Source of the DNA: Candidatus Cloacimonadota bacterium
GTDB lineage: Bacteria; Cloacimonadota; Cloacimonadia; Cloacimonadales; Cloacimonadaceae
Assembly (NCBI GenBank): GCA_023228125.1
Contig: JALOBT010000019.1
Span: 1 to 49,193, forward strand
DNA: 49,193 nt
Direction of reading: 5' to 3'
This document shows positions 1-6,775 of this stretch, in pieces; the stretch's first letter is position 1; the number at the start of each line of letters is the position of its first letter. Position numbers and translations under genes: made by a program. The notes beneath the pieces were generated by a model. The model saw nothing but the letters and a program-made list of their open reading frames with translations, searched no databases and was not told the origin of the DNA.

Positions 1-475
1 ACTTTACACCCCGAAGGGATTCTTCGTTCACGCGGCGTCGCACTATCAGACTTTCGTCCATTGTAGACTATTCTCGACTGCTGCCTCCCGTAGGAGTCTG
101 GGCCGTATCTCAATCCCAGTGTGGGCGACCACCCGTTAAGGCCGCCTATCTATCATCGCCTTGGTATGCCATTACCACACCAACTAGCTAATAGAACGCA
201 AACTCATCTCCAAACGACAGCCTTGCGGCCACCTTTTATATGACGCATAATATGCCCAATCGCTGATCTCTCAACAATAGATATATTATGCGCCACACTC
301 ATGCGGTATTAGCCCAAGTTTCCCTGGGTTGTCCCCCATTTGAAGGTAGATAATCTACGTGTTACTCACCCGTTCGCCACTCTCAATATCCCCGAAAGGA
401 TATCTACCGTTCGACTTGCATGCCTAATCCACGCCGCCAGCGTTCGTCCTGAGCCAGGATCAAACTCTCCATCAT
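1..475 (-). rRNA. rrs: 16S ribosomal RNA, 5' portion (cut by window start)
   Basis: The reverse strand reads as the first ~475 nt of a bacterial 16S rRNA. Conserved landmarks are visible: the 27F-type site AGAGTTTGATCCTGGCTCAG (reverse strand from 468), the GGCGAACGGGTGAGTAAC segment and the ACTCCTACGGGAGGCAGCAG segment of the 338 region. The 5' end is placed by counting back from the AGAGTTTG landmark, E. coli position 8, so it is good to a few nucleotides. The rest of 16S and any 23S/5S lie left of the window. Transcription runs leftward, so the promoter must lie in the non-coding stretch to the right. Confidence 0.97.
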
Positions 476-528
476 AATTAAATGATTGAACTGACAAGAG
501 CTTCTTATCACATTTCCACTCTATAAAC

Positions 529-537
529 TGTCAAAGA
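529..537 (-). promoter_or_regulatory. boxA-like rRNA antitermination site
   Basis: The reverse strand carries TCTTTGACA about 55 nt upstream of the mature 16S 5' end. This resembles the bacterial boxA consensus TGCTCTTTAACA, the NusB/NusE-dependent antitermination signal normally found in rRNA leaders. Position and sequence fit, but one nine-base match is weak evidence alone. Confidence 0.45.
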
Positions 538-582
538 TCTGTCTGCTCCTTGCTAAGCCTAAGCTTGCCGAGCAGGTTTTTT

Positions 583-611
583 CACATTCCCAGAGGGGCT
601 TATTTTGTCAA
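583..611 (-). promoter_or_regulatory. possible rRNA promoter
   Basis: The reverse strand has a perfect TTGACA (-35 type) at 606-611. A 17-nt spacer leads to AATGTG at 583-588, which is a poor -10 match. It lies ~110 nt upstream of the 16S gene, which suits an rRNA promoter. The weak -10 makes the call tentative. Confidence 0.3.
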
Positions 612-784
612 TAGAAATCTTTGGGCTTTTCAGGTGTAGGAGGGCAGACAGATATCTCTATCTTATGTGAATCAATACTTAATGAAATCAAAACTATTTT
701 TATTTTCTGTGAAATTGCCGGTTTAAACCAGGCAAAATGCCGGAGAAAAGAGCCCTGAAATGGTTTTGCCGGAAGCTGAATGTT

Positions 785-899
785 CCTGTTTTAACTCTCA
801 TTTTTGGCTGGAGAATTGATTTGTAGCTTGGCTGGAGGTTAGAAGAGATCGGGGAAGCCTGTAACTTACTGCCAGATCAAAAATGAAAGTCAAAACAGG
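785..899. repeat. imperfect inverted repeat, ~27-nt arms
   Basis: The arm at 785-811 begins CCTGTTTTAACTCTC. Its imperfect reverse complement is at 872-899, ending AAAGTCAAAACAGG. About 60 nt separate them. No gene lies inside. It could be a hairpin in the rRNA leader region or a remnant of a small inverted-repeat element. The 476-1492 stretch around it shows no convincing gene; the short ORFs at 905-1208 have no recognisable protein character. Confidence 0.5.
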
Positions 900-1524
900 T
901 AGTCGTGCTGAAGTCAAAAAGATGCGTGGTTTGTTTTGACCTTAAAGCGACCTTTCCCGCTATTGCTTTACCAACTCTGCGCAAGCTATATCTTATTACC
1001 TGGCAGCTTGTTTTACATCTACCTGAATCGCTTTTGGGTTATCACAAGGGCGATGCTGATGAGACAATATTACTTATCTTGGGCATGCTGGTCGGACAGT
1101 CTGGCTTGTCATGGCAATGCTAATCGGAAAGCCTGGCCTCACCATGTTGTGATTCTCCCGCGGGTAGTAAAATCGCAGCGTCGTGATCCTCTAAAAACAA
1201 TGAGTTGATTTGGCTCAACCTTTTATTCATTTGGCTTAGCTAATATACACCAAGCTTTGAGACGCTAGCTCTAAAAAGTGGGCGAGGCACCCCTCCTGCA
1301 ATCCATTCTTCAGAATTGACATGGCGCCCTTAGATAGCTTATCATGCAAAACACAGCATTTTTGTCGTACAGCATTATGCATTCAAATACGAGCTTGTGA
1401 GACGCCCTTAAATGTGAACATGGATGATGATTACATCAAAGTAAAAGCGAATGTTCCTGTGTCGTTAGATAGCGTTAGATAGCAAATCCTATATTTGATC
1501 CTTTCTCTCTCTTTCCAAGGCGTC

Positions 1525-1597
1525 GATCATATCTTTATCTAGCCTTAATCAAGCGTTAATTCTTAACGCTTGATTAAGGCTAGATAAACATGTGATC
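1525..1597 (+). other. 73-nt near-perfect hairpin in dispersed element copy 1
   Basis: The arms pair from 1525/1597 inward to 1559/1563. Only one mismatch (1533/1589) and one T-G pair (1530/1592) occur. The inner arms end ...CGTTAA / TTAACG... around a TTC loop. It is too symmetrical and too long for an ordinary terminator, and no T-tract follows. Copy 2 (45987-46059) has the same length and the same pairing with different bases. Confidence 0.85.
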
Positions 1598-1629
1598 AAG
1601 TCTCTCAAATGAGAAAGGAGAACCCAAGA

Positions 1630-1707
1630 ATGCTGGTTTATCCTGATGAAAAAGAAAAAGACTCTCTTTGCCGCTTGAAGTCCAAAGTGCCGCTAAGTTT
1701 ATGGTAA
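1630..1707 (+). CDS. possible 25-aa peptide inside dispersed element (uncertain)
   Basis: An ATG at 1630 follows AAAGGAG with 9-nt spacing and opens a 25-codon frame beginning MLVYPDEKEKDS and ending VPLSLW, then TAA. Copy 2 keeps the same frame to the same stop (46092-46166). It differs by a 3-nt indel and has CTG instead of ATG. The 3' part of the frame overlaps the left arm of the second inverted repeat, so conservation could reflect RNA structure and not protein. No homology is recognised. Treat as a hypothesis. Confidence 0.2.
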   Translation: MLVYPDEKEKDSLCRLKSKVPLSLW

Positions 1708-2146
1708 ATATATAGTTATCTTAGGCACTTTGAACTCCAAGGCTCTCTTGCAAACTAAGCTGCTAAGCCCCTCTATCCCAAGTTGATGTCTAAAATATCG
1801 CCCCGTTCTCACTTTGTAGTTATTAGGCCTGGATAATACGGATTGGAATAGGCTTTGACCACGTATTCACCATAAAGTGCATAAGAAAGCAGCGTGACTT
1901 TGGGAGAGAAATTGAACAGTCTCTGGGAAAAATGAGGGAATGCCTGTCAAAATATTCATTGACACGATTTACCTATGCCCCACATTTGCCACAGAACATC
2001 AAACAAGCCTATGAACAAAAGATGATAGCGACATAGTGTGCAGAGAATCTTTTGTTTATCGATTTGATACGATAGTGTTACCTTAAGTTACCGGAAATAA
2101 TATCCGGTGATGAAAAACCCCACCATCGCCTAAGAAAGGAGGAGCG

Positions 2147-2209
2147 ATGAAAACACAACGAATCCGACGGGGAGCTGATTGGCTCGCCCATGCTTACGAA
2201 CAAAAATGA
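2147..2209 (+). CDS. possible 20-aa leader peptide, coupled to next gene
   Basis: The ATG at 2147 follows a strong AAAGGAGG (2136-2143) and encodes MKTQRIRRGADWLAHAYEQK, then TGA. The stop overlaps the ATG (2206) of the signal-peptide protein as ATGA, an arrangement typical of translational coupling. That downstream ATG lacks its own Shine-Dalgarno, so coupling would explain its translation. Alternatively this is the intact N-terminus of a gene that has since suffered a frameshift. A short hairpin (ACCGGA / TCCGGT) lies just upstream near 2090-2108. Confidence 0.4.
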   Translation: MKTQRIRRGADWLAHAYEQK

Positions 2210-3831
2210 AAGCTAAGCTTAGAGCTGTAACCTTACTATTCTTGTTGATTTTATGTGGTTTTAGTGATGACTTGAGCATCGGTGATAGTTTCGAGCTCTA
2301 TGATTACTACGACGGATCTACCCTACAAGATATTGCAGGTCTTGACCCCCTGTTCGTTGATGCCGATAATAGAGACTATTCACTGCTTTGGGATTATGAA
2401 AATCGCAGCCCACTTATTAACGCCGGCTGTGAAATCGAGAGAGTAATTCAAACAGACCCAGACGGCACCCCTCCTGATATCGGAGCCATCTATTATCCAC
2501 ATCAGCATAGAGAGTACTTCACGGATGTGAGTCCTTCAAATATATACTGGCTCTCCTTCCCCGTAGTGGATGACAGGACAGATACCAATGGCGAGTACTG
2601 GAATGAACTTGGGTATTTGTTTGAATCACATATGCAGGGACCTCCCAGTTCTCCTTCGCAACTAAACCAAATCCTGTGGAGCTATGATCTTGATCAGGCA
2701 ATCCTTGAGTATGATGGTTTAGAATGGTTGCACACAGGACACACAATAAGCCAACCCAAGGGCTACAAGGTACAATTTGCACAGGGCATTCATCCAACTC
2801 CGGTGGTTATCAATGGGTTTAAAGCAAATCCACGTACAACACCGGTTAGTTGGGTAGTGTCCGTAAATGTAAATGGACAGATGCAGCCTTTTGAGAATTG
2901 GGTTGGTTATTTTGATGATGCCGGTATGTCAGGTAGAACGGTTCGAGCTGGAGATGCTTTATCAAGCTATTTGCCCGGTAGCCACCGTTTCAAATATCTG
3001 GATTATGTGCACACCATAAAAACCCACCACTGGAGCACATGCAGAATTAGTGAAACATTTGGCAGCCCCTGGATCATTGATCCGAATACCTACACTTTCT
3101 CTGAGGGTGATATGGTTGCTTTGACGCTACTACCTGATGCTCCGCAGGAAATGTATTGGAAACCAGAATTGGGCTCAGCTCAACCCAGAGAAAGGCCACA
3201 AGCCACTGCTTTTGTGTATGAAGAAAAGCTTGATTACACGCCGGTGTTTTTGGAGTTTGATCCGGATGACATGCCTGATGAAGTTGGCCTGTATGTGAAT
3301 GGAGTATGCCAAGGGGCGGCTGTGGTTGATAGTAGCTTGGTGGATGTGTGTCTTTATTTAGGAGATGCAAAAGCAAGCGGAGAACTGCAGATTATGTTTT
3401 ACAACGAAGGCAAGGGCCCCAAAGCAGCAAAAAACTGGAAGACCTATAACCCTGAGAGCATGGTGTTTGAAGACACCGTTCTCCGCACAGATCAGATCGG
3501 TAAATTCGCCTTTCTTTCTTTCAACCACAAGGAGGGTGAAAGCCCGGTTCCTCTGGTTACAGGGCTCTCTGCCAACTATCCGAATCCTTTTAACCCCAGC
3601 ACCAAGATCTCCTTCACCCTGGCCAGGGACATGCAGGCCAGGCTGGAGATCTATAACCTGCGTGGGCAAAAGGTGAAAACCCTGAATGATGCAGAGCTTA
3701 GCAAAGGAAAGCATACAGTGGAATGGGACGGACGGGATGAAAACAATCGCCGTGTATCCTCCGGCATATACCTCTACCGCCTTAGCACTCCGGATAAAAG
3801 CTTTGTGCACAAGATGATGTTGATGAAATGA
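2206..3831 (+). CDS. secreted protein, C-terminal type IX-like sorting domain, truncated beta-helix
   Basis: A 541-residue predicted exported protein. Residues 1-20 form a signal peptide (KAKLR, then a hydrophobic LLFLLILCGF core). Around residues 46-92, DPLFVDADN...SPLINAG...DIGAIY is the usual last coil and cap of a right-handed parallel beta-helix, but the preceding coils are missing. The middle ~350 residues are not recognised. The C-terminus (about 455-541) carries YPNPFNPST, IYNLRGQKV, WDGRDENN and SSGIYLYRLS: the FlgD-Ig-like sorting domain used by type IX-type secretion. The start at 2206 overlaps a leader-peptide stop; a TTG at 2179 is an in-frame alternative. The abrupt junction of signal peptide to helix end suggests an internal deletion in a longer ancestor. 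Function is unknown, probably surface-attached or released. Confidence 0.85.
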   Translation: MKAKLRAVTLLFLLILCGFSDDLSIGDSFELYDYYDGSTLQDIAGLDPLFVDADNRDYSLLWDYENRSPLINAGCEIERVIQTDPDGTPPDIGAIYYPHQHREYFTDVSPSNIYWLSFPVVDDRTDTNGEYWNELGYLFESHMQGPPSSPSQLNQILWSYDLDQAILEYDGLEWLHTGHTISQPKGYKVQFAQGIHPTPVVINGFKANPRTTPVSWVVSVNVNGQMQPFENWVGYFDDAGMSGRTVRAGDALSSYLPGSHRFKYLDYVHTIKTHHWSTCRISETFGSPWIIDPNTYTFSEGDMVALTLLPDAPQEMYWKPELGSAQPRERPQATAFVYEEKLDYTPVFLEFDPDDMPDEVGLYVNGVCQGAAVVDSSLVDVCLYLGDAKASGELQIMFYNEGKGPKAAKNWKTYNPESMVFEDTVLRTDQIGKFAFLSFNHKEGESPVPLVTGLSANYPNPFNPSTKISFTLARDMQARLEIYNLRGQKVKTLNDAELSKGKHTVEWDGRDENNRRVSSGIYLYRLSTPDKSFVHKMMLMK

Positions 3832-3870
3832 AAACAATATTGAGCACACTAAATGCATAGTACAGCTTCA

Positions 3871-6546
3871 ATGAGACTCGTCGTTTACCCTTGTGGTAAG
3901 CGACGAGCACTCTTTGCTCACGCCCTGAAGGCTATCATTATTTTAGCTATTCTGTCACTTCTTAGCCTTAGTTCCTATGCCGCTACCTTAAGTGTGGCCC
4001 TGGATGGCTCTCAGGCTTACACCGCAATCCAGGAAGCCATTGATGCTTCAGCAGATAACGATATCGTTTTGGTTTATCCCGGCCGCTATTATGAGAATGT
4101 GCAGTTCGATGGGAAAAACATAAGTCTTGCCAGCCTGGAGCTGCTCACTGGAAACCGGGATTACGTTTATTCCACGATTATTGATGCGAATCATCAAGGA
4201 GCTGCGATCCTTATCGATGATAATGAGACCTCAATAAAAGTTCAAGGATTTACTGTAGTCAATGGGACTGGGCATTACACAGAGTTATATGACTGGCGTT
4301 CCGGAGGAGGCATTTGTGTAGGAAGGATGAGCGGCGAAAGACAAGTAGAGATAATCAATTGCCATGTGACAGGTAATCGTGCTGAAAATGGAGCAGGGCT
4401 TTGTCTGGGATATTGCCAAGCCTATCTCAGCGGGGTGAGCATCCATCACAATACGGGTGGTATCGGAGCAGGTATTTATTTTGCCGGATCGCTCAATCAA
4501 TACAACAGTACCTTCGATCCCGTCAATCGTTGCAGCATCTACAACAATTACGCAGCCTTCGGAAGTGATTTGTACTACTACAACGTAAACTCTGTGCATG
4601 TGGTGGTGGACACCTTTACGGTAGCGAGTCCCTGGAACTTTTACGCCACTGCCATCCCCAGAAATCCCAATATTTCTAATCCCTATACCTTTGATATCCA
4701 GAACACGGTGCATCAGGAGGTGAATCACGATCTTTATGTGGCCCCTTGGGGCGATGATGCGAATAGCGGCCTTAGCCCCGCAGAGCCCATGCAAAGCATC
4801 TTTATGGCGATGTATCGCATCGCTTCCGACAGCGAAAACCCTAAAACCGTGCATGTAGCAAACGGACACTACTCACCATCGCTCAATGGGCAGCTTTTTC
4901 CTTTGCCAATCAAGAGCTATACACGCTTGGTAGGCGAATCAAGGGAGGGGACTATCCTGGATGCGGAATTTGATAACTACAATATATGCGTTTCAGCCCA
5001 TAGCAGAGGATGGATTGCCCAAAAGCTATGTTTGATAAATGGAAAAAAGGGAATTGATACAAGTCGTTCTGGTGATTATAAAATCCTTGATGTCTCAATA
5101 GATGGAATATATAATTCTGGTATAAGACCAACTGGAATTAGTGGGTTATATGGGGTAGGAGTAAATATTATCCAGAATGTACATATTTCAAATGTCAGAT
5201 CTTCAGAAAGAGCAACTGCATTTATGAACCTTCAAGCCTCTGGGGTTCTCAAGCTACAAAATGTAGAAATCTCGAATTGTGAAGCTCCTGAATCAATGAG
5301 AATAATGGATATATCCACCCAAAATGAATGTGATATTCTTATTGATGGTTGTGAGTTTCATGATAATAGCAGTACTAGCTCCGATATGTTCGGGTTCAAT
5401 TCCATGTTCCAGATCTCACCCTTTGATGATTACGGCAGCCGTCTGCGCATAGAGCTGAAAAACTCTGCTTTTTATGACAATCATCAGGGGACTTTTAAGA
5501 ACATGGGAAATGCAAGGTCATTAAATGACACCTTATTCATCTCAAACTGCAGTTTTGCGGGTAATACCGGCGGTAGCTCTACGATCGCAGTTCAGGGAAC
5601 ATCCGTGCTTACCAACAATGTTTTCTACAATCCGGATATGAATACTCAGATCCTGATCCCAAACTATATCTCCTCCGGGATTTTTAGCCATGCCACCTTG
5701 ATCAATAACAACATTCTGGGCGGCTCAAGCGGCGTGTATAGCCAGACAGCTCAAAATCCTGTAATCTGGGGGCCGGGAAATACCAGCCATGAACCTTTGT
5801 TTACGGCAGAAGGAAACCGTCCTTACACTTTGAGCCCGGTCTCACCCTTGATAGATGCCGGATGGCAACCTTCATTAATGATGGATCAGGCAGTGGATGC
5901 CTCAGGCAATGAACGCTATTGGGATGGCGATGGAGATGGCCTTACGGTGATAGATGTCGGAGCTTATGAGTATCAGCCGATGTATGCGCCGCTGGATCTT
6001 GTCGGTGAAGCCTGGCAGCAGCAGATATCGCTATCCTGGCAAATGCCGCTGATGGACAGAGGTCTATCGGGATTTCGGATCTATCGTAATGATGATCCCT
6101 ATGCCGATCTTCCGGATGCATCGCTACGCTATTTCCGGGATTTCTCTGCGGTGAATGATACCCTTAGTTGTTATGTAGTCGCTTTGTATGGCTCAGTGGA
6201 ATCGGCAGCTTCAAACAGCGTAAGCGTAGTAATCAGCGGCGTAGAAAATCAGGATGAACTCAGCTTTGTCACCCCCAACCAGATCAGCATCTCGCCCAAT
6301 CCCTTCAAAACGCTTACCAATATTGAGATAAGTCTATCCAAATCAGCTAAAACTCAAGTAAATATATACAACATCAGAGGTCAGAAGGTGAGAATTCTCT
6401 TTGACGATATTATGGCCAAAGGAACTCAGATCCTGTCTTGGGATGGCACGGATGCCCATGGCAATGGCGTTTGTGCCGGAGTGTACTTGGCCAGAATAGA
6501 AAGCGGGACATTCAAGCAAAGCCATAAGATGATCCTGCTGAAATAG
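3871..6546 (+). CDS. secreted right-handed beta-helix protein with FnIII-like and sorting domains
   Basis: About 891 residues if started at 3871; an ATG at 3853 is also in frame and neither has a clear Shine-Dalgarno. A charged N-region (GKRRALFAHALK) precedes a hydrophobic stretch and a likely cleavage after SSYA. Residues ~35-700 look like a right-handed parallel beta-helix (AYTAIQEAIDAS, VYPGRYYENV, SPLIDAGW, DVGAYEY), a fold common in polysaccharide-binding or -degrading surface proteins. An FnIII-like segment follows (APLDLVGEAW...GFRIYRND), then a sorting domain (ISPNPF, IYNIRGQKV, WDGTDAHG, CAGVYLARIES, ending MILLK). Catalytic residues cannot be assigned. Nt ~5030-5390 is visibly more AT-rich than the rest, suggesting an exchanged module. 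A 13-bp hairpin lies in the first codons. Confidence 0.9.
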   Translation: MRLVVYPCGKRRALFAHALKAIIILAILSLLSLSSYAATLSVALDGSQAYTAIQEAIDASADNDIVLVYPGRYYENVQFDGKNISLASLELLTGNRDYVYSTIIDANHQGAAILIDDNETSIKVQGFTVVNGTGHYTELYDWRSGGGICVGRMSGERQVEIINCHVTGNRAENGAGLCLGYCQAYLSGVSIHHNTGGIGAGIYFAGSLNQYNSTFDPVNRCSIYNNYAAFGSDLYYYNVNSVHVVVDTFTVASPWNFYATAIPRNPNISNPYTFDIQNTVHQEVNHDLYVAPWGDDANSGLSPAEPMQSIFMAMYRIASDSENPKTVHVANGHYSPSLNGQLFPLPIKSYTRLVGESREGTILDAEFDNYNICVSAHSRGWIAQKLCLINGKKGIDTSRSGDYKILDVSIDGIYNSGIRPTGISGLYGVGVNIIQNVHISNVRSSERATAFMNLQASGVLKLQNVEISNCEAPESMRIMDISTQNECDILIDGCEFHDNSSTSSDMFGFNSMFQISPFDDYGSRLRIELKNSAFYDNHQGTFKNMGNARSLNDTLFISNCSFAGNTGGSSTIAVQGTSVLTNNVFYNPDMNTQILIPNYISSGIFSHATLINNNILGGSSGVYSQTAQNPVIWGPGNTSHEPLFTAEGNRPYTLSPVSPLIDAGWQPSLMMDQAVDASGNERYWDGDGDGLTVIDVGAYEYQPMYAPLDLVGEAWQQQISLSWQMPLMDRGLSGFRIYRNDDPYADLPDASLRYFRDFSAVNDTLSCYVVALYGSVESAASNSVSVVISGVENQDELSFVTPNQISISPNPFKTLTNIEISLSKSAKTQVNIYNIRGQKVRILFDDIMAKGTQILSWDGTDAHGNGVCAGVYLARIESGTFKQSHKMILLK
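3877..3907 (+). other. hairpin in the 5' coding region of the beta-helix gene
   Basis: CTCGTCGTTTACC at 3877-3889 pairs with GGTAAGCGACGAG at 3895-3907 around a 5-nt loop: 13 pairs, one of them T-G. It lies just after the likely start codon and could affect translation initiation. It may also be a repeat inserted into the leader, since it encodes the odd stretch before the signal peptide. Confidence 0.55.
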
Positions 6547-6651
6547 GATCAAGGGCTTGCGCTGCCGAGACTTCCGCAGAAACGGCGTCCTGCGCTACGA
6601 GAGATTTTCATTGACAGAAATGGGACAGATAAAAAAGTGGAATATCAGTGT

Positions 6652-6728
6652 GCGCCCTTGGCTCAATTGGATAGAGCATCTGACTACGGATCAGAAGGTT
6701 AGGGGTTCGAGTCCCTTAGGGCGTGCCA
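6652..6728 (+). tRNA. tRNA-Arg (anticodon ACG)
   Basis: A full cloverleaf can be drawn. The acceptor stem is GCGCCCT / AGGGCGT (first pair G-U), with discriminator G and an encoded CCA. The D arm is GCTC...GAGC. The anticodon stem is TCTGA / TCAGA with loop CTACGGA, placing ACG at 34-36, which reads CGN arginine codons. The T loop is TTCGAGT with stem AGGGG / CCCTT. A rho-independent terminator follows 12 nt later. The longest open frame across this region runs through the tRNA and is not real. Confidence 0.95.
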
Positions 6729-6740
6729 GATTTTTCTCTT

Positions 6741-6763
6741 GCCAGCTTTTGCTGGCTTTTTTT
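6741..6763 (+). terminator. rho-independent terminator after tRNA-Arg
   Basis: GCCAGC (6741-6746), loop TTTT, GCTGGC (6751-6756), then a T-tract at 6757-6763. It ends the tRNA transcript just before the ABC exporter gene. Confidence 0.85.
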
Positions 6764-6775
6764 ATTGGGCTTACA

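Larger units (their letters stand above)
1493..1924 (+). repeat. dispersed structured element, copy 1
   Basis: About 430 nt that recur, strongly diverged in places, at 45953-46537 in the same orientation. Three parts are recognisable: a long hairpin at 1525-1597, a second inverted repeat with arms 1674-1690 and 1725-1741, and a conserved 3' block at 1788-1924. The long hairpin has a 24-bp perfect inner stem (1536-1559 with 1563-1586) and a 3-nt loop, extending outward to ~35 pairs. Differences from copy 2 preserve the pairing, so structure appears to be under selection. No transposase is present. The element sits between the rRNA leader and the first secreted-protein gene. Its nature (non-autonomous mobile element, structured RNA or other) is unknown. 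Confidence 0.85.

Noticed and set aside
905..1208. Two short ORFs upstream of the rRNA gene
   Set aside because: They overlap in different frames, show no domain or good ribosome site, and have rare-residue-rich composition.
1525..1597. Ordinary rho-independent terminator
   Set aside because: Stem of about 35 pairs without a T-tract and no gene ending upstream.
6557..6775. N-terminal extension of the ABC exporter
   Set aside because: This part translates the tRNA-Arg and its terminator; the peptide text GSSPLGRAR is a typical tRNA read-through artefact.
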